Shown here piece after piece: positions 1-6,995 of a DNA stretch of 14,927 nucleotides. Under the pieces are notes generated by a model. It was not told the DNA's origin. It did not search any database and saw only the letters and a list, made by a program, of their open reading frames with translations. Location of the stretch: contig NZ_CAMJRK010000031.1 of NCBI RefSeq assembly GCF_946222815.1, positions 1-14,927 on the forward strand. The letters run 5' to 3'. The DNA is from an uncultured Leuconostoc sp. (lineage in GTDB: Bacteria; Bacillota; Bacilli; Lactobacillales; Lactobacillaceae). The translations under genes were made by a program, and so were the position numbers. Position 1 is the stretch's first letter; each line of letters starts with the position of its first letter.

Positions 1-174
1 TAGATCAGACAAAATTGAATAATAAATTGTTGCAATTTGCAAATCACCAGACAGTTCTACGCTAGTTACTGTAACATCTTGCACACGTGGATCATTAATA
101 CGCTTAAGCAATAAGGCTGTTACATCACGTTGTACTTCTTGTGCGAGGCGACCTGCTCGTTGTGGATTAGCCAT
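1..174 (-). CDS. rbfA: Ribosome-binding factor A, N-terminal part (runs off the left edge)
   Basis: RbfA is a small KH-fold protein that binds the 30S subunit during late maturation of 16S rRNA. The 58 codons visible begin MANPQRAGRLAQEVQRDVTA and continue through KRINDPRVQDVTVTSVELSGDLQIATIYYS, the usual RbfA N-terminus: a first helix followed by the INDPR..-VTVT segment. The ATG at 174-172 is preceded by a GAGG ribosome binding site eight bases upstream. It lies 48 bases after the infB stop, with no terminator between, so it is very probably the last visible gene of the rimP-nusA-infB operon. The second half of the protein is outside the window. Confidence 0.95.
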   Translation of the reverse strand, partial: MANPQRAGRLAQEVQRDVTALLLKRINDPRVQDVTVTSVELSGDLQIATIYYSILSDL

Positions 175-222
175 AACTTTTGCCTCTTTTCTAAATATTA
201 GATTAAAGCAATAGCACTAATA

Positions 223-2721
223 TTACTTTACTTTAACTTCTGCCATCACATAAGCTTCAACCACATCGCCAACTCTAACATCATTATACTTAGCAACTGT
301 GAATCCAAACTCAAATCCCATCTTAACTTCGTTAACTGAATCCTTACCACGTTGTAGCGAGGCAATATCACCATCAAATGCAACAACACCGTCACGGATA
401 ACACGAACCTTAGCTTCTTTGGTAATTTTACCTTCTTCAACCATGGCACCAGCGATAATTCCGACCTTAGAGAATTTGAATAATTCTTTGACCGTCACTG
501 TTCCAATAACCTTTTCTTCATAAACTGGTTCAAGTTGACCCTTCATAGCTGCTTCAACGTCATCAATCGCATTATAAATGACATTATAAAAACGAATATC
601 AACTTTCTCAGAATCCGCTTGAGATTTTGCCAAAGGCGTTGGACGAACATTAAATCCAATAATGATTGCTCCTGAAGCAGATGCCAATGTAACATCCGAC
701 TCGTTAATCGCACCAGCAGCTGTATGAATAATATCTACACGTACGCCATCTACTTCGATTTTCTTCAAAGAACCAGATAAGGCTTCAACAGATCCTTGAA
801 CGTCAGCCTTAACAATAACTGGTACAGTCTTCATTGCCTTTTCAGACATGGTACTAAACAGTGTGTCTAGCGTAACAACTGCGCCCGAATTGCGAATAAC
901 TTCTTGTGCGCGCTTTGCGCGTTCTTCACCCGCTGCGCGTGCCGTTTTTTCATCAGCCATAACGATGAAACGATCGCCTGCTTGTGGCACGTCATTTAGG
1001 CCAGTGACTTGAACAGGTGTGGCTGGTGAAGCCTCTTCAAGCTCAACGCCGCGTTCATTAGTCATTGTTCGTACACGTCCATAGGTATTACCTACAACAA
1101 TAGGATCACCAACGCGCATTGTACCTTGCTGTACTAATACGGTTGCAATTGGGCCTCGACCTCTATCCAAACGCGCCTCAACAACCGAACCGCGAGCTGG
1201 CATATTAGGATTAGCTTTTAATTCAAGTATTTCAGCCTGCAATAGGATCATTTCAAGTAATTCGTCAACATTTTGTCCAAATTTAGCTGATATCTTAACA
1301 AATATTGTGTCACCACCGTATTCTTCAGGTACCAAATCATAGGCCATCAATTGATTCATTACGTCATCTGGTTTTGCACCTGGCTTGTCAATTTTGTTAA
1401 CAGCCACAATGATAGGTGTTTTAGCAGCTTTAGCATGATTAATTGCTTCAATTGTTTGTGGCATGACACCATCATCTGCTGCCACAACTAAGATTGTCAA
1501 ATCTGTGACGTTAGCGCCTCGTGCACGCATTTCTGTAAAGGCAGCATGTCCAGGTGTGTCTAAGAAGGTAATTGTTTTGCCATTCAACTGAGTTTGATAA
1601 GCACCGATATGCTGTGTGATACCACCAGCTTCGCCTTCAGTAACATGTGAATTACGTAGATAATCTAACAAAGTTGTTTTACCATGATCAACATGACCCA
1701 TGATTGTGACAACTGGAGGACGTGATACCAACTTACCTTCATCAATACTGTCATCATCAAAGAAACGATCAATATCGGCAACATCTGCTGCTGCTTTAAC
1801 TTGCGCTTCAATGCCATAATCTGCTGCTAAAATTTCAATAGTATCCGTATCAAGTGATTGATTTTGGTTTGTCATAATACCAAGCAGGAATAACTTTTTG
1901 ATAATTTCAGCTGTATCACGATGTAATAATTTCGACAAATCTTGAACGTTCATACCAATACGATATTCTAAAATTTCAGGTAATGGTTGTTTCTTACGTT
2001 CCGTTACTGGTGCAACAGGTCCTCGTTTAGCAGCAATACGACGTGATTTTTTTGAACCTCGAGGCTTATCATTACGACGTGGCGTCTGTTGTCCAGTTCC
2101 AGCTGTATTACGTTTGCGAGAATTGTTACGTGCCGAATTATTTCCAGAAGCTAAGGCACCACCAAATTTACCTGCACCAGTTGCTGCTGTTGTTGTTGGT
2201 TTCGCTGCTGTAGTTTCTACTTTTTTAGTTTCAGTTGGCTTTGCCACTGGATTTGGCTTTTTCGGCTCTTTAGCAGCAGCTACAGCTTGTTTACGCTTTT
2301 CATTGTCGCTCACATACTGTTTTAAACTGTTGTCTTTTTGCTTTGAATAGTCTACTTGACCTTCACGCGGCTTTGTTGACCAGTTTTTTGTCTCACGCAT
2401 TGCAGGACGGCCTTCTGCTGCTCGAACACCTGAGCCAGGTCGACTATTACGATTTTGCCCGCCATTGTTTGATCGGTTAGCACCACTACCAGCACCTGTA
2501 TTGTTCGTACGATTCTGGTTGGCTGCACGATTTTGTTGCCCTTGCCCTGAATGTGTTGGCTTACTTGGGCGAGATGATGATGTATTATTGGGTGTTACCG
2601 TCGTTCCATCTGTCAATTTTGCCGCATGACGACGTTGTGAAGCAGGTAATTCTTTACGTTCTGGAACTGCCTGTTTTCTTGCAGGACGGTTTGACCCTGA
2701 GAATTTCTTTTCTTCTGTCAT
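223..2721 (-). CDS. infB: Translation initiation factor IF-2
   Basis: IF2 is the GTPase that places initiator tRNA on the 30S subunit and promotes subunit joining. The 832-residue product has a basic, low-complexity N-terminal region (about residues 1-245), rich in Asn, Gly, Arg, Gln, Ala and Thr. An IF2N-type domain follows at about 250-310. The GTPase domain has G1 GHVDHGKT at 342-349, G3 DTPGH at 388-392 and G4 NKID at 442-445, followed by domains II to IV, ending EAYVMAEVKVK. The ATG directly abuts the ylxQ stop codon. The AAGGAG site lies inside the end of ylxQ, so translation of the two is probably coupled. The length is normal for IF2, whose N-terminal region varies widely. No internal stop or frameshift is apparent. 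Confidence 0.98.
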   Translation of the reverse strand: MTEEKKFSGSNRPARKQAVPERKELPASQRRHAAKLTDGTTVTPNNTSSSRPSKPTHSGQGQQNRAANQNRTNNTGAGSGANRSNNGGQNRNSRPGSGVRAAEGRPAMRETKNWSTKPREGQVDYSKQKDNSLKQYVSDNEKRKQAVAAAKEPKKPNPVAKPTETKKVETTAAKPTTTAATGAGKFGGALASGNNSARNNSRKRNTAGTGQQTPRRNDKPRGSKKSRRIAAKRGPVAPVTERKKQPLPEILEYRIGMNVQDLSKLLHRDTAEIIKKLFLLGIMTNQNQSLDTDTIEILAADYGIEAQVKAAADVADIDRFFDDDSIDEGKLVSRPPVVTIMGHVDHGKTTLLDYLRNSHVTEGEAGGITQHIGAYQTQLNGKTITFLDTPGHAAFTEMRARGANVTDLTILVVAADDGVMPQTIEAINHAKAAKTPIIVAVNKIDKPGAKPDDVMNQLMAYDLVPEEYGGDTIFVKISAKFGQNVDELLEMILLQAEILELKANPNMPARGSVVEARLDRGRGPIATVLVQQGTMRVGDPIVVGNTYGRVRTMTNERGVELEEASPATPVQVTGLNDVPQAGDRFIVMADEKTARAAGEERAKRAQEVIRNSGAVVTLDTLFSTMSEKAMKTVPVIVKADVQGSVEALSGSLKKIEVDGVRVDIIHTAAGAINESDVTLASASGAIIIGFNVRPTPLAKSQADSEKVDIRFYNVIYNAIDDVEAAMKGQLEPVYEEKVIGTVTVKELFKFSKVGIIAGAMVEEGKITKEAKVRVIRDGVVAFDGDIASLQRGKDSVNEVKMGFEFGFTVAKYNDVRVGDVVEAYVMAEVKVK

Positions 2722-3045
2722 TTAGTTCCGCTCCTTTTCTGAAATTAATTGTTTAATTTTCCGACTAAATCCATGATCAGCAATTGCAAATACACTGCGA
2801 TTTACTCCGATAGCATCGGTTAATTGTCTCTTGGTATAGTCTTTAATCAGTGTCACATTATAAAAGCTTGATTTATCAGCAAACTTTTTACTTTGGCTTT
2901 GACCACCATCACTAGGGAAAAAAGCCATTTGAACTTTATTTCCACGAATAGCTGTTAATGTTGAATCAGAACCCAACACTAACTTACCAGCGCGCATCGC
3001 TAATCCGAGCAAATTTAATATTTGTTCGTCTTTACTTATTACCAT
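2722..3045 (-). CDS. ylxQ: YlxQ, L7Ae-family RNA-binding protein
   Basis: The 107-residue product belongs to the L7Ae/L30e/S12e/Gadd45 fold family that binds kink-turn RNA. The recognisable N-terminal block is ILNLLGLAMRAGKLVLGSD, with the AGK(L) turn typical of these proteins. A central SKKFADKSSFYNV and C-terminal VFAIADHGFSRKI follow. A longer reading from upstream is open, but the ATG at 3045 is preferred. It has a strong AAGGAG site ten bases upstream, and MVISKDEQILNLL is the family-like N-terminus. The gene overlaps the 3' end of ylxR by 14 bases and abuts infB, so translational coupling is likely across ylxR-ylxQ-infB. It has been associated with ribosomes or RNase P by analogy with archaeal L7Ae. 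The precise role is not settled. Confidence 0.93.
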   Translation of the reverse strand: MVISKDEQILNLLGLAMRAGKLVLGSDSTLTAIRGNKVQMAFFPSDGGQSQSKKFADKSSFYNVTLIKDYTKRQLTDAIGVNRSVFAIADHGFSRKIKQLISEKERN

Positions 3046-3334
3046 GACCAAACAACTCCTTACGTGCTTGTTGATGATCAACATACGCAATAAGTTCATC
3101 ATAGAATTCATCTGATATTTTCATCTCAAACGCCTGATCAAAAATATGTCTTTTCTTAGCTTCTGCTGCAATGGTACGATCCAGTCCGACATACGCACCT
3201 CGGCCATTAGCTTTCGAAGTTGGATCTAAGCTAACATTTCCTTCTTTATCACGAACCACACGAACAAGATCTTTTTTGGGAAACATTTCACCTGTAACAA
3301 TATCTTTTCGCATTGGTATTTTTCTAGGTTTCAT
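3032..3334 (-). CDS. ylxR: YlxR (DUF448) RNA-binding protein
   Basis: This 100-residue basic protein starts MKPRKIPMRKDIVTGEMFPK. It carries the family signature DLVRVVRDKEGNVSLDPTSKANGRGAYV, including the GRGAYV loop. YlxR is found between nusA and ylxQ/infB in many Firmicutes. The Bacillus protein has been linked to RNase P modulation (RnpM), and that role here is inference. The ATG at 3334 gives the usual family start. An in-frame TTG at 3355 is possible but lacks its own ribosome binding site. The nearest site for the chosen start is AAGG about 13 bases upstream, slightly long, so translation may be modest. The gene starts 66 bases after nusA stops and overlaps ylxQ by 14 bases. Confidence 0.93.
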   Translation of the reverse strand: MKPRKIPMRKDIVTGEMFPKKDLVRVVRDKEGNVSLDPTSKANGRGAYVGLDRTIAAEAKKRHIFDQAFEMKISDEFYDELIAYVDHQQARKELFGHGNK

Positions 3335-3400
3335 TATATTTAATATGCCTTGCAAGTTTTACAAAAAAAACAAAACTACAGACATTTCCCCTTCTAAAGT

Positions 3401-4492
3401 TTATTCGCCACTTTCACCCTTTGAAGGTGACTGATTTGGTAAGTTATTTGCTGCTTCACTTTCAGATTTAATATCAATTTTAAAACCTGTTAATCTTGCA
3501 GCCAAACGAGCGTTTTGACCTTTTTTACCAATTGCCAGTGACAACTGATTATCGGGAACAATGACCGTTACTGCACGTTCATTTTCAGGGTTAAAGATAA
3601 CATCTGCTACCTCTGAAGGGTTTAACGCGTTAGCGATATATTGCGCTTCATCCTCAACCCATTCAACGATGTCCATATTTTCGCCGCCAAGTTCATTAAC
3701 GACAGCTTGTACTCGTGAACCACGCTGTCCAACCATAGCCCCAACGGGATCTAAGTCTGTATCGTGCGTGTAGACAGCTATTTTTGAGCGATCACCTGCT
3801 TCACGCGAAATATTCATAATTTCAACCGTGCCGTCGTAAACTTCAGGTACTTCCTGTTCAAATAAACGCTTTACCAAATCAGGTGCCGTACGTGAGACAA
3901 AAACTTGTGGTCCTTTTGCATTATTTTCAACTTTGTTTACCAAAACTTTGATACGGTCTCCCATACGATAACGCTCATTTGGCATTTGATCGTTTGGTGC
4001 CATGGCAGCTTCCTGATTACCAGGTAATGTCATATACAAGAATCGTGCATCTTGTCGGTCAACTTCACCAGTAATGATTTCATCCTGATAATCAGCGAAC
4101 TTATTATAAATTGCTTCACGACCTGCTTCACGCATTTTTTGTACAATCACTTGCTTGGCTGCTTGGGCAGCCATACGGCCAAAATCTTTGGGTGTCACAT
4201 CAAAACGAATTTCATCGCCCGCTTCGTATGCCCGATTAATAACTAACGCATCTGTTAGACTAATTTCTGTATCTTCATTGTCAAAATCGTCATCCAATAC
4301 GACGTTTTTGACTTGTTTAATTGCAACGTTTCCTTTTTTTGTATCAAATACTGCTTCAACGTTCTGTTCAGCATTATATTGCTTCTTGTAAGCTGCTCTT
4401 AAAGCATCTTCAAGTGCTGCAACAACAATTTCACGTTCTATTCCACGCTCGGCTTCAAGGGCATCGAGCGCATCGACTAGTTCTTTACTCAT
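3401..4492 (-). CDS. nusA: Transcription termination/antitermination factor NusA
   Basis: NusA binds RNA polymerase and nascent RNA and controls pausing, intrinsic termination and antitermination. The 363-residue protein has the N-terminal polymerase-binding domain (about 1-125). An S1 domain follows, beginning near EIITGEVDRQDARFLYMTLP. KH1 contains GAMVGQRGSRVQAVVNELGGE, and KH2 contains LAIGKKGQNARLAARLTG near residues 320-335. A short tail ends GESGE. There is no C-terminal acidic repeat domain, as is usual for Firmicutes. The ATG at 4492 is chosen over an in-frame TTG at 4510 because a GAGGATAGG site lies just upstream and MSKELVDALDALE is the family start. It follows rimP after a 122-base gap holding two small hairpins but no clear terminator. 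Confidence 0.97.
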   Translation of the reverse strand: MSKELVDALDALEAERGIEREIVVAALEDALRAAYKKQYNAEQNVEAVFDTKKGNVAIKQVKNVVLDDDFDNEDTEISLTDALVINRAYEAGDEIRFDVTPKDFGRMAAQAAKQVIVQKMREAGREAIYNKFADYQDEIITGEVDRQDARFLYMTLPGNQEAAMAPNDQMPNERYRMGDRIKVLVNKVENNAKGPQVFVSRTAPDLVKRLFEQEVPEVYDGTVEIMNISREAGDRSKIAVYTHDTDLDPVGAMVGQRGSRVQAVVNELGGENMDIVEWVEDEAQYIANALNPSEVADVIFNPENERAVTVIVPDNQLSLAIGKKGQNARLAARLTGFKIDIKSESEAANNLPNQSPSKGESGE

Positions 4493-4614
4493 TCGCCTAT
4501 CCTCATTCAATTAGTAGAGTATCTAATGATACTTTGCTGCATTTTCATAGTCACTCTGTTTTCACAGTTTTTATCCAAATTACAGGCTTAAAATTACCAA
4601 TAAACACGTTTATG
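4493..4614 (-). other. rimP-nusA intercistronic region with small hairpins
   Basis: This is a 122-base gap inside the operon. On the transcribed strand it can form AGTATC-ATTA-GATACT (4518-4533, six perfect pairs) shortly before the nusA ribosome binding site. Further upstream, CTGT-GAAA-ACAG (4556-4567) has a GNRA-type tetraloop. ATAAAC/GTTTAT arms also lie at about 4599-4612. None is followed by a U-run, so none looks like a terminator. They could be RNA processing or stability elements, or chance in AT-rich DNA. Confidence 0.35.
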
Positions 4615-5091
4615 TTAAAACTGGATATCCAACACTGCTTTTGCAATTTCATCAAAATTAAGAATTATCTCACCATCATCGGTTAACAAAACTAATCCAG
4701 TGTCATTTGATGATTTGATCTTTCCTTGCCATTTTTTTTGATCATTTTTTGCAACAAAAAGTGACACTAAAATATTTTCGTTACTATCTTGTACCCATTG
4801 AAAATGCCAAGGTTGCTTTAGCGGTCGATCAGCACCAGGTGATGAAATATCTAATAAGTATGCCTCTGGAATAGGGTCAGGGTCAGTTGTATCCAAAAAC
4901 TCGTTAACTTCCTGTGTGAAAGCTGTTAAATCAGCCATTGTTATGAATTCATGGTTTGGCTTATCTAATAAGATGCGTAATATCTTTTGCCCACCTTCTT
5001 TAGTGTACGTCAAATCCCATAACAGTTCATTTCGTCTATTAACAATTGGCGTAATTAAATCTATGATTCTTTGTTCAACTTTATTTACCAT
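4615..5091 (-). CDS. rimP: Ribosome maturation factor RimP
   Basis: RimP helps 30S maturation, particularly assembly around the 16S central pseudoknot and S12. The 158-residue protein shows the family features in order: an N-terminal alpha/beta domain (VEQRIIDLITPIVNRRNELLWDLTYTKEGGQKILRILLDK), the segment FLDTTDPDPIPEAYLLDISSPGADRPLK (the [ED]VSSPGxxRPL-type motif), and a C-terminal SH3-like domain ending FDEIAKAVLDIQF. The ATG at 5091 has a GAAGGGG site seven bases upstream. It is the first gene of the operon and has a leader of about 120 bases between its probable promoter and start codon, containing the attenuator-like hairpins described separately. Confidence 0.96.
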   Translation of the reverse strand: MVNKVEQRIIDLITPIVNRRNELLWDLTYTKEGGQKILRILLDKPNHEFITMADLTAFTQEVNEFLDTTDPDPIPEAYLLDISSPGADRPLKQPWHFQWVQDSNENILVSLFVAKNDQKKWQGKIKSSNDTGLVLLTDDGEIILNFDEIAKAVLDIQF

Positions 5092-5149
5092 TTATCTACC
5101 CCTTCCCGATGGATTGCTAATATTTATTGTAAGCAAGTGCCAATCCCAT

Positions 5150-5189
5150 AAAAAATGAGCCGGCCGCATCGGATGTGACCCGCTCATTT
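5150..5189 (-). terminator. Intrinsic terminator-like hairpin in the rimP leader (candidate attenuator)
   Basis: On the minus strand AAATGAGC (5189-5182) pairs perfectly with GCTCATTT (5160-5153). The interior can also pair: GGUC with GGCC-type partners (one G-U), then CAU with AUG around a three-base loop, separated by single mismatches, for about 15 pairs in all. The 3' arm runs straight into six T residues. On the plus strand the hairpin is followed only by TTTAC, so it has terminator form in one direction only, towards rimP. It lies about 20 to 60 bases after the probable start of the rimP transcript, so it is probably regulatory, not the end of an upstream gene. Confidence 0.7.
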
Positions 5190-5206
5190 ACAAAAGCTAT
5201 GTAAAT
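5186..5206 (-). promoter_or_regulatory. Competing hairpin overlapping the rimP leader terminator
   Basis: On the minus strand ATTTACA (5206-5200) pairs perfectly with TGTAAAT (5192-5186) around a seven-base loop. The last four bases of this stem are the first four bases of the terminator stem, so the two hairpins are partly exclusive. That is the geometry expected of an anti-terminator or pause hairpin. The stem is only seven AT-rich pairs, and whether it can compete with the longer terminator is uncertain. Confidence 0.45.
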
Positions 5207-5217
5207 TAACAACTATA

Positions 5218-5246
5218 ATTATAACGCTAACGTCAACAAATTGCAA
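5218..5246 (-). promoter_or_regulatory. Promoter of the rimP-nusA-infB operon
   Basis: The minus strand has TTGCAA (5246-5241) as -35 and a perfect TATAAT (5223-5218) as -10, with an optimal 17-base spacer. It lies between the upstream rpsN terminator and rimP and points towards rimP. Initiation is expected near 5211, leaving a leader of about 120 bases. Confidence 0.8.
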
Positions 5247-5269
5247 ATAGGTATTTTCAATGATACAAC

Positions 5270-5295
5270 AAAAAAATCACATCGCTGTGATTTTT
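5270..5295 (-). terminator. Intrinsic terminator of the rpmG-rpsN unit
   Basis: A perfect ten-pair stem, AAAAATCACA/TGTGATTTTT, closes a four-base loop and is followed on the minus strand by a run of seven T in total. It lies 143 bases beyond the rpsN stop and just before the rimP promoter. It therefore separates the two transcription units. The plus strand also ends in five T, so it could work weakly in the other direction. Confidence 0.8.
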
Positions 5296-5438
5296 ACTAG
5301 TTTGTGAACCTTTATGACCCCATTCGCTTTGCTCATTGAGGCAGTCACTGTATTTAGCTGATGCTATAATAATTGACTTTTAACGTGCCCACGTAACGCT
5401 TACGGTGTAAGTTACGTTAATGACGAAACTTTAAATAA
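5296..5438 (-). other. Long 3' untranslated stretch after rpsN
   Basis: This is 143 bases between the rpsN stop and its terminator, with no credible gene. One hairpin is visible at 5391-5417: ACGTAA pairs with TTACGT and CTTAC with GTAAG, with a two-base bulge and a GGT loop. It lacks a U-run. The rest shows no repeat or family that I recognise. It could be an ordinary 3' UTR, a gene remnant or the source of a small RNA. Confidence 0.35.
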
Positions 5439-5708
5439 TTACCAAGAAGCTTTACGAACACCAGGAATTTGACCCTTGTGTGCCAATTGGCGGAAGTTCA
5501 AACGTGACATACCAAACTCACGCATATAAGCATGAGGACGACCATCAATCCAGTCGCGGTTGTGTACACGTACAGGAGATGAATCCTTTGGCAAAGCAGC
5601 CAAACCGATAAAATCACCTGCTGCCTTTAATTCAGCACGCTTGTCAGCATACTTCGCAACCAAAGCTTCACGCTTTTGCGCTTTTGCAATCTTTGACTTT
5701 TTTGCCAT
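5439..5708 (-). CDS. rpsN: 30S ribosomal protein S14, zinc-independent (C-minus) type
   Basis: The 89-residue basic protein has the S14 C-terminal signature RPHAYMREFGMSRLNFRQLAHKGQIPGVRKASW. It is the longer form without cysteines: the two CxxC zinc ligands of the 61-residue zinc-binding form are absent. In bacteria that carry both forms, the C-minus copy is often a zinc-starvation replacement. In many lactic acid bacteria it may be the only copy, which this window cannot decide. Its ATG lies one base after the rpmG stop. The AAGGAG site is within the end of rpmG, so translation is probably coupled. Codon use looks like that of a highly expressed gene. Confidence 0.96.
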   Translation of the reverse strand: MAKKSKIAKAQKREALVAKYADKRAELKAAGDFIGLAALPKDSSPVRVHNRDWIDGRPHAYMREFGMSRLNFRQLAHKGQIPGVRKASW

Positions 5709-5709
5709 T

Positions 5710-5859
5710 TTACTTAATCTCCTTAAATGTTACAACTTTGCGAAGTTTTGGTGAGTACTTCTTTAACTCAAGACGATCTGGTGTATTACGACGATTTTTA
5801 GACGTCAAGTAAATACGTTCGCCAGTTTCATCATTTCCTAGAACAACGTGAATACGCAT
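5710..5859 (-). CDS. rpmG: 50S ribosomal protein L33, cysteine-free type
   Basis: The 49-residue protein begins MRIHVVLGNDETGERIYLTS and continues KNRRNTPDRLELKKYSPKLRKVVTFKEIK. The NPDRLELKKYSP-type centre is diagnostic of L33. The CxxC pair of zinc-binding L33 is missing at both ends: LGNDETGE stands where LECTECGD is usual, and YSPKL where YCPRL is usual. This is therefore a C-minus paralogue. The ATG at 5859 has an AAGGAG site seven bases upstream. It is the first gene of a two-gene unit with rpsN, also cysteine-free, and the pair shares a promoter with dyad symmetry around it. Confidence 0.95.
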   Translation of the reverse strand: MRIHVVLGNDETGERIYLTSKNRRNTPDRLELKKYSPKLRKVVTFKEIK

Positions 5860-5889
5860 ATTCTTACTCCTTAGTGTGTGGTTTGTTAA

Positions 5890-5917
5890 AATTATTTGCT
5901 TGTCAATACAAATAATT
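5890..5917. repeat. Perfect inverted repeat at the rpmG transcription start (candidate operator or leader hairpin)
   Basis: AATTATTTG (5890-5898) and CAAATAATT (5909-5917) are perfect nine-base inverted arms ten bases apart. They begin immediately downstream of the -10 box and cover the expected start site near 5911. This could be a repressor operator or an RNA hairpin in the leader. It does not match the Bacillus Zur box or the AdcR/ZitR consensus as I know them. The arms are AT-rich, so chance is possible. Confidence 0.4.
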
Positions 5918-5946
5918 ATTATACATGAACATGTGGGTGGTGTAAA
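5918..5946 (-). promoter_or_regulatory. rpmG: Promoter of rpmG-rpsN
   Basis: The minus strand has TTTACA (5946-5941) as -35 and a perfect TATAAT (5923-5918) as -10, with a 17-base spacer. Inside the spacer lies a small dyad, ACATG-AA-CATGT (5923-5934), which could bind a dimeric regulator or be chance. A second TTGACA-like string sits further downstream at about 5900-5905, but no -10 follows at the right distance. Confidence 0.75.
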
Positions 5947-6029
5947 GTCATTTTAAAAATTCAAACGAAAATTTGTTCGGTAAAACATATTTTATTGCTG
6001 AATAGCCAAACATTTTTTCAATATACTTT

Positions 6030-6935
6030 TTAAAATTGTTGTTCTAACGGTGGGACAACCTGTTTCTTACGTGAAACAACACCAGGTAAATCAATCACGT
6101 TGTTAGTGATTTTTGCGCCAAAAGCTGATTCAATAGATGTCGTAGCATCCCCAAGATATATCGCTTTTGAATTTGAGTTTAAGATATCAGTGATGACAAA
6201 TAAGAAATCTTCATAGTTCTCTGCAAGCATAGCTGCCTCAATACTTGACTGACGTGTCAAAACATCAGTAATATCTACTGTATTGACTTGTCCAATGCGA
6301 AACTTATGGCCTCCTATTTCAAAGGACTTTGCATCTCCATCAATCAGTTCTTTATCCGTTCGTGACGATAAATCTGTTCCTGCTTTCAACAGCGACAAAC
6401 CATATTTTTCATAATTACCGAGACCAGCAATAACGGCCAATGCTTCTAATGCAGGCTTATCATAAGACGTTGTTGTCGGACTTTTTAGTAATAACGTATC
6501 AGATATAATAGCTGAGGCCATCAAACCAGCAATCTTTGAAGGAATCTCGATATTTGCTTGTTTAAATTCATAATATAGAATTGTTGCAACTGATCCCCAG
6601 GGTTTGGCATTAATATACAATGGTGTACTATTTGTGAACGCAAATTTATGATGATCGTATATAGCTTCAACAGTAACTTCTGATAAATTATCAATAGACT
6701 GTGCAGCCTCGTTATGGTCAACTAGGACAACAGTTTCAGTATCGGCTGATGTAATAATTTTTGGCGCAGTGACCGCAAAAAAATCTAATGCAAACTGCGT
6801 TTCAGCATTTGGTGTGCCTTGCGCCACTGCCTCTGTATCACCACCAAGTTTATTTAATAAATAACTTGCAGCGATTGCTGAAGCGATTGTGTCAGTGTCT
6901 GGGTTCTTGTGCCCGAAAACTAATGTCTTAGCCAT
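6030..6935 (-). CDS. ppaC: Manganese-dependent inorganic pyrophosphatase (family II)
   Basis: This cytosolic enzyme hydrolyses pyrophosphate to two phosphates, pulling biosynthetic reactions such as nucleic acid synthesis and tRNA charging forward. The 301-residue protein has all family II (DHH superfamily) metal motifs: GHKNPDTDT with H9, D13 and D15; VDHNE with D73; the DHH motif at 94-96; and ISD with D146. The C-terminal substrate-binding SRKK is at 288-291, followed by QVVPPLEQQF. Length is close to the usual 305-310. The ATG at 6935 has an AGGAG site ten bases upstream. It starts 48 bases after parC stops. A promoter-like sequence overlaps the end of parC, so it may be transcribed both alone and with parC. 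Confidence 0.97.
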   Translation of the reverse strand: MAKTLVFGHKNPDTDTIASAIAASYLLNKLGGDTEAVAQGTPNAETQFALDFFAVTAPKIITSADTETVVLVDHNEAAQSIDNLSEVTVEAIYDHHKFAFTNSTPLYINAKPWGSVATILYYEFKQANIEIPSKIAGLMASAIISDTLLLKSPTTTSYDKPALEALAVIAGLGNYEKYGLSLLKAGTDLSSRTDKELIDGDAKSFEIGGHKFRIGQVNTVDITDVLTRQSSIEAAMLAENYEDFLFVITDILNSNSKAIYLGDATTSIESAFGAKITNNVIDLPGVVSRKKQVVPPLEQQF

Positions 6936-6966
6936 TCGTTTGTATCTCCTAAAAGTTTATAACTCT

Positions 6967-6995
6967 ATTTTAGCAAAAAAAGCTTATTTTGTCGC
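6967..6995 (-). promoter_or_regulatory. ppaC: Probable ppaC promoter with extended -10
   Basis: The minus strand carries the extended -10 TGCTAAAAT, with TAAAAT at 6972-6967. GCGACA (6995-6990, four of six matches to TTGACA) stands 17 bases upstream, inside the last codons of parC. The same nine-base extended -10 string occurs before plsY. The match is good but not decisive. Confidence 0.45.

Noticed and set aside
2114..2350. An open reading frame on the plus strand opposite the N-terminal part of infB.
   Set aside because: It is a shadow of the repetitive, Ala/Thr/Lys-rich IF2 coding sequence, with no ribosome binding site or recognisable protein. The other plus-strand frames opposite nusA, parC, parE and relA were rejected for the same reason.
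3046..3111. Longer N-terminus for YlxQ.
   Set aside because: The frame is open upstream, but the strong AAGGAG site and the family-like start support 3045. The longer version would overlap ylxR much further.
5277..5336. A 19-codon minus-strand reading frame (MSKANGVIKVHKLVKITAM) between rpsN and the terminator.
   Set aside because: It has no ribosome binding site, and its end lies in the terminator stem. Its length is what chance would give.
5947..6029. Possible terminator after ppaC.
   Set aside because: Only a four-pair CAAA/TTTG stem followed by AATTTTT is visible. It is too weak to call, so ppaC may read through into rpmG-rpsN.
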